Source of the DNA: Ruegeria halocynthiae
GTDB taxonomy: Bacteria > Pseudomonadota > Alphaproteobacteria > Rhodobacterales > Rhodobacteraceae
Assembly: GCF_900106805.1 (NCBI RefSeq)
Contig: NZ_FNNP01000001.1
Location: 558,001-622,000 of the forward strand
Length of the DNA: 64,000 nucleotides
Direction: 5' to 3'
Of this stretch, positions 20,500-32,193 are shown one piece after another; position 1 is the stretch's first letter, and the number at the start of each line of letters is the position of its first letter. The notes beneath the pieces are model-generated. The model was not told where the DNA came from and did not search any database. It saw only the letters and a list, made by a program, of their open reading frames with translations. A program made the position numbers and the translations under genes.

Positions 20500-20793
20500 A
20501 TGGCGCATCACGACAATGCAAAAGTCCACCTGAACGGGTTTATCACGGTTCCAGCCGACAGGCTTGAAGAAGTCCGCAACGCATTGCCGGAACATATCGC
20601 ACTGACACGCGCGGAACAGGGCTGCATTTCCTTCGAGGTGGTCGAAGACGGTGATCATCCGGGGCGCTTCAACGTTGCGGAGCTGTTCACAAACCAAGCC
20701 GCATTCGATTCACACCAGAAGCGAACGCGCGCATCGGATTGGTATCAGATCACGCAGGGTCTCCCGCGCGAATATTCCATTACCAAAGGTTAG
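20500..20793 (+). CDS. Antibiotic biosynthesis monooxygenase (ABM) domain protein
   Basis: Small protein of 97 residues with the ferredoxin-like ABM fold. The beta strand region VHLNGFITVPADRLEEVRNAL is followed by TRAEQGCISFEVVED and FNVAELFTNQAAFDSH. Members include quinol monooxygenase YgiN and many uncharacterised dimeric proteins, so the reaction is unknown. I chose the ATG 20500 because AAGGAG lies six bases upstream. The longer frame from 20428 would overlap hflX. It follows hflX closely and may be co-transcribed. Confidence 0.82.
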   Translation: MAHHDNAKVHLNGFITVPADRLEEVRNALPEHIALTRAEQGCISFEVVEDGDHPGRFNVAELFTNQAAFDSHQKRTRASDWYQITQGLPREYSITKG

Positions 20794-20826
20794 AAACAGA
20801 TCTGCTGCAGTGGACAGCAGCTGTTG

Positions 20827-21222
20827 TCATGCCCCGTCAATCTGACGCTGTTGCTCTGCCGCATCAAACCACTCGGATGCAGATTGGATTTTGTTGTCGG
20901 AGGTCAGTTCCCACTGTTCCCAGCCACGTGTAACGACCGGGTTCCCGGTTCTGGCATGGTGCCCTTCCAGCGTTCGGACAAATAATGCATGGGGTCCTGC
21001 CCATCGCATCATGTCGCAACGGACTTCAAGATCGGGGAACTCAGAATAAAGACCCCGTACCATCCCGGCAATGGCAGCGTGACCCTGTAATGGTTCGCCC
21101 CGATTGACGCTGATCAGCCCTTCGGGCGCAAAGAATCCGGCCACAGCGTCGGCGTCGCCCGAACTCCAGGCGATGGCATAGTCGCGGGCGAGGTTGTTCA
21201 ATGTATCGCGAATGCTGCCCAT
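20827..21222 (-). CDS. NTF2-like (SnoaL-type) family protein
   Basis: 131-residue protein with the cone-shaped NTF2-like fold. The N-terminal helix has YAIAWSSGDADAVAGFFAPEG, then GEPLQGHAAIAGMVRGL, and the strand region ends in GWEQWELTSDNKI. Such proteins are polyketide cyclases, isomerases or ligand binders, and nothing here fixes the substrate. It is convergent with the ABM-domain gene and stands 110 bp from the penicillin-acylase gene. Confidence 0.75.
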   Translation of the reverse strand: MGSIRDTLNNLARDYAIAWSSGDADAVAGFFAPEGLISVNRGEPLQGHAAIAGMVRGLYSEFPDLEVRCDMMRWAGPHALFVRTLEGHHARTGNPVVTRGWEQWELTSDNKIQSASEWFDAAEQQRQIDGA

Positions 21223-21332
21223 GCATTTCCCCCTTTATGCCAATGTGGCTGCCCGATGATTTTAGGCGAAGACAAAGACCCGCGTCCACGCGATGTCTTG
21301 AAAGGGGCGGGGAATTGCCGAAGGGGTAGATC

Positions 21333-23795
21333 TTAGCGCGGGTTTAGCACCGTCACCCCAACCGAGGCAGCGCGGGCCAGCCCGATGTCCAGCGACATCG
21401 GGATATATTCTCCACGCCGCCAAAGCTGCGCCTGATCATCATAATAGCGTGACAGGAAGTGGCCGGATTGACCGGTTGCGGTAATGAAGACCGAGCTGTC
21501 GGGATCGGCGAAGTCATAGACCCCACGATAACCCGCGCCGTGCACGTTCTGAAACGGATCCGGCCCTTCGCCTGAGGTGCGCCCGCGCAGCAGGGTGTTG
21601 TCTCCGCCGCTGGTCGATTGTCGTATGTTCACAAAGAAACGCAGCACTGGGACCTCGCCCAGTACCGGGTGATCATGGGTGGCCTGATGCGCGTCGCCCC
21701 AACGCAGAGATTCCAGCGCAGTGCCATATCGTTCCGAAATCCAGATGATCGCGTCGTCAAGCGCCAGTCGCGCCATGTCGGTGCAGGTTTCGGCAGGGGC
21801 ACTCTGTCGCACGTCGCACCAGACCGATGCGCCGTCGATATCGCGGTAAACGCGTTCGATGAACAGTGGTTCGACATGTTTGTATTCCGCCGCCAACGGC
21901 CCGAGCTCATCCGAGGTCAGGCGGATTTGCAGCGCACGCAGCCATGCGGCGTAGATCAGGGGCTCGGGCAGATGTTCATTCATCTCACCGTTCCAGTTGG
22001 CAAGCAGGTCCAGCGCGATCTGGCGTTGACGTTCCGGGGTGCCTTCGGGTGCGGCCTCTCCGGTGAACCAGAGATCGGCTCCGATCAGGGGCAGCAGGGA
22101 TCGTGCGGTGTAACTGACGGTATCCAGCTGTGCCTCGATGAAGCTGTCGCGGGTATGTACCTCACGCGATTGCATCAGGCGCTCCCAGCGGTGGACCCGC
22201 TGCGTGTCGCCCCATTCGTAGGACACATGCCGGGGGAACGGACGATCAATGATCTTGTTGTTGGTATTGCCCAGCACCCCTCCGACCGGTGCCACAAATT
22301 CTGGATTGTCCGCATACGGCAGGCGGCCTTGCCAGCGGTTCCGGTCCAGCCAGCCGGGGGTTGGGATGCGCCCCCTGCTTTGGTTGTTCAGGTCTCGTCG
22401 AGGCATGGCACCGACAAGTTTCAGGCCAATCGTGTTCTCATCGACCAGTGACAGGTTCTGGGACGGAGCGATGAAATCCTCAGCCAGATCAATCGCCTGT
22501 CGCACTGTATCGGCATTCATCAATGCCAGAGATGCGCTCATTGAAGTGTCACGCGGGCTCAGCGCGCTCCAGGACAATGAGGCCACATGGCCCGGGGGGG
22601 TGATGGTTCCCAGATCATAGTGAGTGCCCGGCAGAACGGGTCCGTTATCGGTCCAGCGCAGGGTCAGGGTGATTGGGGCTGCGTCCTTGATCTCGATGAT
22701 CGAAGGGCGGGTCTGGAATCGTTTGTAGCCATCTGGCGTCAAATATTCTTCGGGATTGTCTGGGTTCAGCTGTTCGATATGAACGTCCTGATCGTCCAAA
22801 TAAGACGAGGTCAACCCCCATCCTAAACGGTCGCTGCGTCCCGCAGAAATGGCGGGAACGCCGGGAATGGTTGCGCCGATCACGCCGCCACTGGCCAGCT
22901 CCAGTCGCGCCAGATACCAGATGCCCGGCGCTGTGAAACCCAGATGTGGATCGTTGGCCAGCAACGTACCGCCGCTGGCAGAGCGGGACGGTGCCGCAGT
23001 CCATGCGTTTGACGCCCCGGCCAATCCGCGTTCGGGAAACGGTGACAATGGCGTTTCGGACAAGGGCGTACCCCGGGCATAGCGGGGCAAGTTCGGAAAC
23101 AGCGCGGCGTATTCGGGCAGGGCGGCGATTCCGGAGCCGGGCACGTCGGGCAGTATATCGGCCAGCAGCGCAGGGTCTTCCAACATCAAAGAGGTACGCG
23201 CGCGCAGCACCTCATCTTCGAGATGACCGGATAGCTGCAGGCTCATCAGTTTGATGATGGCAACGCTGTCGCCTGGCTGCCAAGGAGGGACCGGAGCGTT
23301 GAACAGAAACATTTCTGGCGCGCCGCGTCCAAGTGCTTGTTCATTTATCTCGGTCAGGCGGGCGTTGATACCATTGGAGTAGGCCCGCAACGCCGCCATG
23401 GTGTACTCGTCCTGCACATCGACCGAGCGATGGGCAAGACCGTAGAGATCAAGCCGCCGCAGTAATTTGTCGATATGTACCGTGCGTTGCCCAAACACTT
23501 CGGACAAGCGGCCCTGCACGGTGCGACGCAGAACAGTCATCTGCCACAGCCGGTCCTGTGCGTGTGCATATCCAAGGCCAAAGAACACATCGGGGTCGGA
23601 CTGGCCCAGGATATGCGGCACATTTGCGGTATCGCGAATGATTTCGACCGGGGCAGATACCCCTTCGACGTCGAGAGTTTGATTGTATTCGGGTAAGGAT
23701 TGGCTTGCCAGAAAATAGATCAGCCCGACGGCGGCGACCGCAAGCAGGATCAGGCTCGTTGTAATTCTCACCAGCCAGCGAAAAACCAGACCCAT
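21333..23795 (-). CDS. Penicillin acylase family N-terminal nucleophile hydrolase
   Basis: Amidase precursor of 820 residues. A hydrophobic N-terminal segment (about residues 9-30) anchors or exports it. The alpha chain region starts near PHILGQSDPDVFFGLGYAHAQDRLWQM. The autocatalytic site GLAGASNAWTAAPS gives a beta chain starting at Ser262, which would be the nucleophile. The beta chain keeps GGTLLANDPHLGF. Family members hydrolyse penicillin G, cephalosporins or N-acyl-homoserine lactones (quorum quenching). Sequence alone does not separate these. Single gene, no operon partners. Confidence 0.92.
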   Translation of the reverse strand: MGLVFRWLVRITTSLILLAVAAVGLIYFLASQSLPEYNQTLDVEGVSAPVEIIRDTANVPHILGQSDPDVFFGLGYAHAQDRLWQMTVLRRTVQGRLSEVFGQRTVHIDKLLRRLDLYGLAHRSVDVQDEYTMAALRAYSNGINARLTEINEQALGRGAPEMFLFNAPVPPWQPGDSVAIIKLMSLQLSGHLEDEVLRARTSLMLEDPALLADILPDVPGSGIAALPEYAALFPNLPRYARGTPLSETPLSPFPERGLAGASNAWTAAPSRSASGGTLLANDPHLGFTAPGIWYLARLELASGGVIGATIPGVPAISAGRSDRLGWGLTSSYLDDQDVHIEQLNPDNPEEYLTPDGYKRFQTRPSIIEIKDAAPITLTLRWTDNGPVLPGTHYDLGTITPPGHVASLSWSALSPRDTSMSASLALMNADTVRQAIDLAEDFIAPSQNLSLVDENTIGLKLVGAMPRRDLNNQSRGRIPTPGWLDRNRWQGRLPYADNPEFVAPVGGVLGNTNNKIIDRPFPRHVSYEWGDTQRVHRWERLMQSREVHTRDSFIEAQLDTVSYTARSLLPLIGADLWFTGEAAPEGTPERQRQIALDLLANWNGEMNEHLPEPLIYAAWLRALQIRLTSDELGPLAAEYKHVEPLFIERVYRDIDGASVWCDVRQSAPAETCTDMARLALDDAIIWISERYGTALESLRWGDAHQATHDHPVLGEVPVLRFFVNIRQSTSGGDNTLLRGRTSGEGPDPFQNVHGAGYRGVYDFADPDSSVFITATGQSGHFLSRYYDDQAQLWRRGEYIPMSLDIGLARAASVGVTVLNPR

Positions 23796-23901
23796 CTGTC
23801 CCCCGAGAAATCAGTGTATTCGTTCACGCGGAGATTACTGGAACCCCTGCCGGATCGAAAGAGAAATGCTACCTGAAATTGTGCAAATTCACCAAAACTC
23901 T

Positions 23902-23930
23902 GAGCCCTGCCACAAGATGTAGCAGGGCTC
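23902..23930 (-). terminator. Stem-loop downstream of the SYLF-domain gene
   Basis: A perfect 9-bp stem (GAGCCCTGC with GCAGGGCTC) has an 11-base loop and lies 31 bases beyond the end of the gene at 23961. On the minus strand it is followed by AGAGTTTTGG, a weak U-tract. Probably a terminator for that gene. Confidence 0.5.
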
Positions 23931-23960
23931 GTTAGAGGGGGGAGGGTGGTATTTTGCAGA

Positions 23961-24536
23961 TCAGGGGATAATGCGCGTGTATTTGGTGCCTTCGATGGTG
24001 GCACCGAATTTCAAGCCCGCTTGCCCGAAGACCGCCGCCAGCACGGGTTTGCCCAGTTGATTGGTATCAGTCGAAAGCGACTCGCCGGTTGCGTCAACGA
24101 CATACCCGATATCGGCGCCTGCGGTCCAACCGCTGGATCGACGGAAGTCATTCAGCGCATCCTCGGTCATGAAGAAAAGAACATGCGCATATTGTTGTGC
24201 GCCGATCTGTAGGCCCGCCGTGCCGGAGATGGCCGAATAGTAATCTACCGTTGCACCCTGAATACGCAGTGCACCCTGACCATAGGCACCGCCAAAGAAG
24301 ATTAACCCGGCATCGGTGATCAACGGCATGACCAGCATCCCGTTGGCTTTGTTGGCGATATCAACGGTATTGGGGTACTTGCTGTACATTTCATTTAGCG
24401 TCGCATCAACACGGGCATCGAGCGCCACCGCATTGGAATTACCGACGCCGTTGCTGCAGGCGGCTGTCAGCGTCAGTCCTGCCATGCCAAAAGTAAAACC
24501 GCGACGGCTGAGTCGGGGGGAGATTGAACTGCTCAT
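23961..24536 (-). CDS. SYLF (Ysc84-like) domain lipoprotein
   Basis: 191-residue exported protein. The N-terminus carries a twin-arginine-like SRRGFTFGMAGLTLTAACS with a lipobox (TAAC), so a lipidated, periplasm-facing product is likely. The rest matches the bacterial SYLF/Ysc84 lipid-binding domain: NKANGMLVMPLITDAGLIFFGGAYGQGAL, then YYSAISGTAGLQIGAQ and GWTAGADIGYVV. Function in bacteria is poorly defined. Monocistronic, with a hairpin just downstream. Confidence 0.82.
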   Translation of the reverse strand: MSSSISPRLSRRGFTFGMAGLTLTAACSNGVGNSNAVALDARVDATLNEMYSKYPNTVDIANKANGMLVMPLITDAGLIFFGGAYGQGALRIQGATVDYYSAISGTAGLQIGAQQYAHVLFFMTEDALNDFRRSSGWTAGADIGYVVDATGESLSTDTNQLGKPVLAAVFGQAGLKFGATIEGTKYTRIIP

Positions 24537-24679
24537 GTTTCTCTGTCTCTGTATATGTGCCTGAAATGTCGGGTAGTCCCGATCTTGTTTGCAAGAATAC
24601 GCCGATTGCGCCCGCCTGTCACGGGAAAGCTACGCTGCAAGCGCAGCAAATCGGCGAAAAATTGCGACAAACTGCGGTG

Positions 24680-26325
<1,646 letters not shown>

Positions 26326-26344
26326 AATCAAAAAAGGCGAGACA

Positions 26345-29300
26345 ATGAAGGCTCCGAACCACGTAACAGTCGGCGGCGCCCCCGAGGGGTTTGACGCACA
26401 GCTGGTCTTGAATGAGATCGCCCGCTCGGGTGGCCCGGTTTGCCATATCGCCCGCGATGACAAGCGGATGGAGGCGATGCGGGCTGCATTGACATTTTTC
26501 GCCCCGGACATGCCTGTATTCGTGTTCCCCGGATGGGATTGTCTGCCCTACGATCGGGTTTCACCCAATGCTGATATCTCCGCAGCGCGTGTGGCGACTC
26601 TGGCGGCGCTGGTGCATCAGATGCCGCAGCAATTTGTTCTGCTGACAACCCTGAATGCGGCGACACAGAGAGTTCCCGCCCGCGAGGTTTTGCGCGAGGC
26701 TGCGTTCACTGCCCGCGTGGATCAGCGCATTGACGAAGCGGCCCTTCGCGCATTTCTGGTGAGGATGGGTTTCACCCAAAGCCCCACGGTGATGGAGCCG
26801 GGCGATTACGCCGTTCGTGGTGGCATAATCGATATTTTTCCCCCGGGTGACAGTGGCCCCGTTCGACTGGATTTTTTCGGAGACGTTCTGGATGGTGCAC
26901 GCCGGTTTGATCCTGCGACCCAGCGGACTACAGAAAAGCTTGACCTGGTAGAACTGGCCCCGGTGTCCGAGGTCATTATGGATGACGCCGCCATCACCAG
27001 GTTCCGTCAGAATTATCGTATCGAATTCGGCGCCGCGGGGACCGATGACCCATTGTACGAGGCGGTCAGCGCCGGTCGTAAGCAACAGGGTATGGAACAC
27101 TGGTTGTCCTTTTTCCATGAAAAGCTTGAAACATTGTTCGACTATCTGCCTGGGGCGACGGTCTCGCTGGACGATCAGGTCACACCCGCAAGATTGGCGC
27201 GCTGGGACAGCATCGAGGATCAATACGAAACCAGGCGGCTGGCACTCGAAAACCGGGCGCGTATGGATACCGTCTATAAACCCACACCACCCGGTTTACT
27301 CTACATGGATGACACCGCTTGGGAGCAGGCTGTGGGCGATCGAAGGGTATTGCAATTCAATCCTTTGCCGCAATCCAGTGGACCCGGTGTGATCGACGCG
27401 GGCGGTAGAATTGGGCGTAATTTTGCGCCAGAGCGTCAGCAGGAAAGCATCAGCCTGTTTGGCGCATTGGCGGGGCATATCACCGACAAATTGGACAAGG
27501 GTCCAGTCCTCATCGCTTCTTATTCCGAAGGCGCCCGCGAACGGTTGACCGGGCTGATCGAAGATGAAGGTCTGGCCGAGGCAATCCCTGTGAATGACGG
27601 CACGCGGGTTGGCAAGCGCGGCCTGCATCTGGCCGTCTGGGCATTGGAACACGGGTTTGAAGCGCCAAATCTGACCGTGATCTCGGAACAGGATGTTCTG
27701 GGTGACCGTCTGATCCGCCAACCGAAGAAACGCCGCAAGGCCGAGAACTTCCTAACCGAAACGCAGTCGCTCAGCCCTGGGGATCTGGTGGTGCATGTTG
27801 ACCACGGCATCGGGCGGTATCAGGGGATGGAGGTCGTTACGGCTGCGGGGGCCGCGCATGAATGCCTGCTGCTGGAATATGCCGAACAGTCCAAGCTTTA
27901 CCTGCCTGTCGAAAACATCGAATTGCTGTCGAAATACGGCCATGATGAAGGGCTGTTGGACCGTCTGGGTGGCGGCGCATGGCAGGCCAAAAAAGCCAAG
28001 CTAAAAGAGCGCATCCGAGAGATGGCGGACAAGTTGATCCGCATCGCCGCCGAACGTGCATTGCGAAAAGCTCCGGTCATGGACCCACCGACCCATGCGT
28101 GGGAAGAGTTCAGCGCGCGGTTTCCCTATCAGGAGACCGACGATCAGTTGCGCGCGATATCGGAAGTCATGGAAGACATGCACTCCGGTGCGCCGATGGA
28201 TCGCCTGATTTGCGGCGATGTTGGTTTTGGCAAAACCGAGGTCGCCATGCGCGCCGCTTTTGTGGCAGCCATGTCTGGTGTGCAGGTCGCCGTTATTGCG
28301 CCAACCACGCTGTTGGCGCGCCAACACGCGGCCTCATTCAAGGAACGGTTCCGGGGCTTTCCGTTGGAGGTGCGGCAGCTGTCACGCTTTGTGTCCGCGA
28401 AAGACGCGCAACAAACCCGTGACGGGATGGCGCGCGGGACTGTGGACATTGTAATCGGCACCCATGCGCTGTTGGCCAAGGGGGTCAGGTTCAATAATCT
28501 GGGTCTGTTGATCATCGACGAGGAGCAACATTTCGGTGTGGCACACAAGGAACGGTTAAAGCAGATGCGCTCGGACGTTCATGTCCTGACGCTGACTGCC
28601 ACTCCGATCCCTCGGACGCTGCAACTGTCGCTGACGGGGGTGCGTGATCTGTCGATCATCGGCACCCCGCCTATCGACCGCCTTGCCATCCGCACCTATG
28701 TCAGCGAGTTCGATGCGGTCACGATCCGTGAGGCGCTGTTGCGCGAGCATTATCGCGGTGGTCAGAGCTTTTACGTGGTGCCGCGCATATCAGACCTACC
28801 GGATATTGAGGAGTTTCTGAAAGAGCAGTTGCCTGAATTGACCTATATGGTGGCGCATGGGCAAATGGCGGCGGGCGAGCTCGACGACCGGATGAACGCG
28901 TTCTACGACGGCAAATACGACGTGCTTCTGGCTACAACGATCGTGGAAAGCGGACTGGATATTCCCACGGCAAACACCATGGTCGTGCACCGGGCGGATA
29001 TGTTCGGTCTGGCGCAGCTTTATCAAATCCGGGGTCGGGTGGGGCGCTCGAAAACTCGGGCCTATGCTTATCTGACCACCAAACCGCGCGCGCGCCTGAC
29101 GACAACAGCCGAAAAACGTCTGCGCGTACTTGGTTCATTGGATACATTGGGGGCCGGTTTTACGCTGGCCTCACAGGATTTGGATATTCGTGGCGCGGGC
29201 AATCTGCTGGGCGAGGAACAGTCCGGCCAGATGCGCGACGTGGGTTATGAGCTTTATCAGTCGATGCTGGAAGAGGCGATTGCCAAGATCAAAGCCGGCG

Positions 29301-29800
29301 AGATGGAAGGGCTGTCAGATGCCGACGATCAATGGGCCCCGCAGATTAATCTGGGTGTACCAGTTTTGATCCCCGAGGATTATGTGCCCGATCTGGACGT
29401 GCGTCTGGGCCTATATCGTCGTCTCTCGTCACTTTCGACCAAAGTAGAGCTGGAAGGATTTGCCGCTGAACTAATCGACCGCTTCGGCTCTTTGCCGAAA
29501 GAGGTCAACACTCTGATGTTGGTCGTGCGTATCAAGGCAATGTGCAAGCGGGCAGGCATTGCCAAGTTGGATGGAGGTCCGAAAGGCGCGACGATCCAGT
29601 TCCACAATGATAAATTCGCCTCACCTCAGGGGTTGGTGGAATTCATCCAGAATCAAAACGGGCTGGCAAAGGTCAAAGACAACAAGATCGTTGTGCGGCG
29701 CGACTGGAAGAAGGACAGCGATAAGATCAAGGGAGCCTTCGCAATCGCCCGCGATCTGGCCGAAAAAGTTGTGGCCGCGAAGAAAAAGGCTAAGGCTTAG
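26345..29800 (+). CDS. mfd: Transcription-repair coupling factor Mfd
   Basis: DNA translocase that removes stalled RNA polymerase at lesions and recruits UvrA. The 1151-residue protein has the UvrB-like N-terminal module. The CarD-like RNA polymerase interaction domain is at LSPGDLVVHVDHGIGRYQGM. Superfamily 2 helicase motifs include CGDVGFGKTEVA, DEEQHFGV and TATPIPRTL. The TRG region and the C-terminal autoinhibitory domain follow. I chose ATG 26345, after AAAAGGCGAG. The in-frame start at 26258 would overlap the preceding gene. The stop overlaps the convergent SH3-protein gene by 4 bp. Confidence 0.97.
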   Translation: MKAPNHVTVGGAPEGFDAQLVLNEIARSGGPVCHIARDDKRMEAMRAALTFFAPDMPVFVFPGWDCLPYDRVSPNADISAARVATLAALVHQMPQQFVLLTTLNAATQRVPAREVLREAAFTARVDQRIDEAALRAFLVRMGFTQSPTVMEPGDYAVRGGIIDIFPPGDSGPVRLDFFGDVLDGARRFDPATQRTTEKLDLVELAPVSEVIMDDAAITRFRQNYRIEFGAAGTDDPLYEAVSAGRKQQGMEHWLSFFHEKLETLFDYLPGATVSLDDQVTPARLARWDSIEDQYETRRLALENRARMDTVYKPTPPGLLYMDDTAWEQAVGDRRVLQFNPLPQSSGPGVIDAGGRIGRNFAPERQQESISLFGALAGHITDKLDKGPVLIASYSEGARERLTGLIEDEGLAEAIPVNDGTRVGKRGLHLAVWALEHGFEAPNLTVISEQDVLGDRLIRQPKKRRKAENFLTETQSLSPGDLVVHVDHGIGRYQGMEVVTAAGAAHECLLLEYAEQSKLYLPVENIELLSKYGHDEGLLDRLGGGAWQAKKAKLKERIREMADKLIRIAAERALRKAPVMDPPTHAWEEFSARFPYQETDDQLRAISEVMEDMHSGAPMDRLICGDVGFGKTEVAMRAAFVAAMSGVQVAVIAPTTLLARQHAASFKERFRGFPLEVRQLSRFVSAKDAQQTRDGMARGTVDIVIGTHALLAKGVRFNNLGLLIIDEEQHFGVAHKERLKQMRSDVHVLTLTATPIPRTLQLSLTGVRDLSIIGTPPIDRLAIRTYVSEFDAVTIREALLREHYRGGQSFYVVPRISDLPDIEEFLKEQLPELTYMVAHGQMAAGELDDRMNAFYDGKYDVLLATTIVESGLDIPTANTMVVHRADMFGLAQLYQIRGRVGRSKTRAYAYLTTKPRARLTTTAEKRLRVLGSLDTLGAGFTLASQDLDIRGAGNLLGEEQSGQMRDVGYELYQSMLEEAIAKIKAGEMEGLSDADDQWAPQINLGVPVLIPEDYVPDLDVRLGLYRRLSSLSTKVELEGFAAELIDRFGSLPKEVNTLMLVVRIKAMCKRAGIAKLDGGPKGATIQFHNDKFASPQGLVEFIQNQNGLAKVKDNKIVVRRDWKKDSDKIKGAFAIARDLAEKVVAAKKKAKA

Positions 29801-30474
29801 TCACCCGTTACAAAGGTACAGAGCTGCCAGTCGCCGGTGTCGGATATCACCAGTGCCGCGCGATACCCGACCATGGAGGTCAAAAAGTCGCTATGCATGT
29901 AACCCGTGGTTCCGTCCGTCAGCCTAATTTTCTGATAGGGCTCCTCTGACTGATAATCGGGAACGATGACTACCTCATGGCTGATCAGGTCGACGATTCC
30001 GCCGCTGATCGAGGGCGATCGGCGCAGCGAAACCTGCTCGGCCGACACGTAATACGCGGTGAACGGATCAAGCGAGGCGGGCAGGGCGATCCGCCAATGA
30101 GACGGCATCCAGAATTCACCCTGATCGTCAAAATAGCCCGGTTTTGAAAGCGTATTCTGCAGATCGGCCCAGTAGGTCTCGCGCAGTTCGTCGGCCTCAT
30201 CCCTGAATTCTTCGCCCAGCAACTCGGGTGGTACAGTTAGGTTTGTACGGAACGCGTCGGGGCCATCAGCGCTGCCATGGCTCAGGTAGATATCGGGGCA
30301 GGCAGCGGCCACCACGGCCTCGGTATCACGTGCCGCGATCCTTTTGAGCAAGTCGGCCTTGAAGGCCAGTAGTGAGGGGTCCTGTTCGGCCTCATCAATA
30401 GGCGGAAACGATTGCCGCTGCGCAATTGCCGGGCCGCAAAGCAGCAGGGCCAGAACCCAGGGCCCTATTCTCAT
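29797..30474 (-). CDS. Exported SH3-like domain protein
   Basis: 225-residue protein with a signal peptide (MRIGPWVLALLLCGPAIAQ). An uncharacterised alpha-rich region follows. The C-terminal bacterial SH3-like segment is SAEQVSLRRSPSISGGIVDLI..KIRLTDGTTGYMHSDFL. Such domains often bind cell-wall peptides, so a periplasmic role is likely. Its ATG overlaps the stop of the upstream TPR gene (30471-30474), so the two form an operon. It is convergent with mfd, with a 4-bp overlap. Confidence 0.75.
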   Translation of the reverse strand: MRIGPWVLALLLCGPAIAQRQSFPPIDEAEQDPSLLAFKADLLKRIAARDTEAVVAAACPDIYLSHGSADGPDAFRTNLTVPPELLGEEFRDEADELRETYWADLQNTLSKPGYFDDQGEFWMPSHWRIALPASLDPFTAYYVSAEQVSLRRSPSISGGIVDLISHEVVIVPDYQSEEPYQKIRLTDGTTGYMHSDFLTSMVGYRAALVISDTGDWQLCTFVTGD

Positions 30475-32135
30475 TCGGCGGCTCTCATCGCGGCTTGGGC
30501 ACAGAAACAGGATGCGCCGACCACCCCGTCTGCGCGGGCAAGTGCCAGTTCAAGACGCTGTTGAATCTGCCCGATCTCTATGGTTTCTCCTCGGGCTTTC
30601 AGGCAATCGTGCAGGCCCTTGAGACTCCAGACATTGTCGGGGTGGATCGACGCGCGGCTGAGGTCACCTCCGAGGCCCAGATCTTCGCGATAGACCGCCT
30701 CGGCCTCAGCGACATGGCCCTGCTCGAACAGCAGCGCGCCAAGCGCGTGGCGGGTGGGCTGCATCCAGCCCCATGGCTCGTCATAGGGCAGAGTGTCATC
30801 CAATTCGACGGACCGGCGCAGATGGGCATAGGCGATATCGTAGTTGCCCTTGCGATACTCGATCTCACCGCGCAACATTTCTGCTGCGATTTCAAGCAGA
30901 TCAATGACACGATTATTGTGCAGGCGGCGCGTCTCGGGCACGCAGGTTTTTGCGGCGAGGAACAGGTTCTCTTCGCCTTCTGCCTCGGGAATCTGTCCGG
31001 TCGCAGCAAATGCGATTGCACGTGCGTAATGCGTTGTTGCGGTCAGTGTGCGGTAAAGGTCGGGGTCTTCGGGAAGTTCCAGCACCTTTGCCTCCTCCCA
31101 CCGCCCGAAACGGATCAAGATATGCGGACCCATGGACATATAGCTTTCGAAATAATCCGCCATTGGCGGGCTTTCGGTACGCAGCATCTCCTCGGGTGTG
31201 GTGTCCCACAGACCCTTGTTGGCGCGCAAGGCTGGCTCCATCTGGCCCAGAAACAATGCACCATAGATTGCAAAGTGGTAATTGTGCTGACGATAGCCGG
31301 TGTAGATATTGAACGCGCCCTCGCGCTCGTAATACTTCAAATCAGCGACTGACGCCTGTTCATTCCAATGGACGACGTTGTGATAATGGCCACACAGCAC
31401 GTCGATATGCGTCGGCATATGTACCAGATGCCCCGCATCCGGAACCAGCGTGCGCAGGATATCCCCGGCCTTCAGGGCCTTCTCTGGTGTCGGTGACATT
31501 TCCATCAGATGTACGTAGAGGTGCAACAGGCCGGGATGTGACATCGCCGCGGGGTCTTCAGCCATCGCCGTTTCCAGCGTCTGTTGCGCTTCAAGCGTGG
31601 CCGCACCTTCGGCGACTTGTCCGGTTTTCAGATTCCACATCTGCCAAGGCGTGAGGTTCATCAATGCCTCAACATAAATTGTACGCAGATCCAGATCGCC
31701 GGGCTGCTCGGCAAATGCTGCACGCATGGCATCGGCAAAATCATAGTCCCAAGCGTGCATGTCCTTAACCGGATCACGCTGCGGATAGCGAGATGGTAGT
31801 GCCCGGATTAGTGCTTGCTCAACCGGTGTGCACCTATCCAGAAGGGCAATGGCTTTTTGCGTGGCATCATAGGCAATGGCCAATGATTTGGCCTGTCCCT
31901 GATCATCGCGAAGATCCCATGGCAGGTTGTAGTTCGGTCCTGCCGCATAGGCGGCACCCCATTGGGCCATGGCGCAATCGGGGTCAATTTCGGCAGCGCG
32001 TTGGAAACAGGCGACCGCCTCGTCATGATTATAACCATAGGTCCATATCAGACCGCGATTAAACCAAAGCTGCGCCTCGGGTGATGCAGTGGTAACGGCA
32101 CAGGAATACGTGCCCAGATCATAATAGTCGCTCAT
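30471..32135 (-). CDS. Tetratricopeptide-repeat protein with histidine-rich core
   Basis: 554-residue protein without a signal peptide. TPR-like helices include AQLWFNRGLIWTYGYNHDEA and CFQRAAEIDPDCAMAQWGAAY near the N-terminus, and further repeats in the C-terminal third. Between residues 200 and 287 lie eleven histidines in short motifs: HPGLLHLYVH, AGHLVHMPTHID, CGHYHNVVHWNEQ and YRQHNYH. This density suggests a metal or cofactor site rather than a plain scaffold. The function is unknown to me. It is coupled by ATGA to the SH3-domain gene downstream. Confidence 0.8.
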   Translation of the reverse strand: MSDYYDLGTYSCAVTTASPEAQLWFNRGLIWTYGYNHDEAVACFQRAAEIDPDCAMAQWGAAYAAGPNYNLPWDLRDDQGQAKSLAIAYDATQKAIALLDRCTPVEQALIRALPSRYPQRDPVKDMHAWDYDFADAMRAAFAEQPGDLDLRTIYVEALMNLTPWQMWNLKTGQVAEGAATLEAQQTLETAMAEDPAAMSHPGLLHLYVHLMEMSPTPEKALKAGDILRTLVPDAGHLVHMPTHIDVLCGHYHNVVHWNEQASVADLKYYEREGAFNIYTGYRQHNYHFAIYGALFLGQMEPALRANKGLWDTTPEEMLRTESPPMADYFESYMSMGPHILIRFGRWEEAKVLELPEDPDLYRTLTATTHYARAIAFAATGQIPEAEGEENLFLAAKTCVPETRRLHNNRVIDLLEIAAEMLRGEIEYRKGNYDIAYAHLRRSVELDDTLPYDEPWGWMQPTRHALGALLFEQGHVAEAEAVYREDLGLGGDLSRASIHPDNVWSLKGLHDCLKARGETIEIGQIQQRLELALARADGVVGASCFCAQAAMRAAE

Positions 32136-32193
32136 AACGCCCCCTCCCGACGAATGGAGGGAAGGTTAGCGCGTTTCAGCGGTTCTGCACAGA

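Noticed and set aside
21333-23795. Quorum-quenching acylase call for the penicillin acylase homologue
   Set aside because: Family membership is clear, but nothing in the sequence separates AHL acylases from other members.
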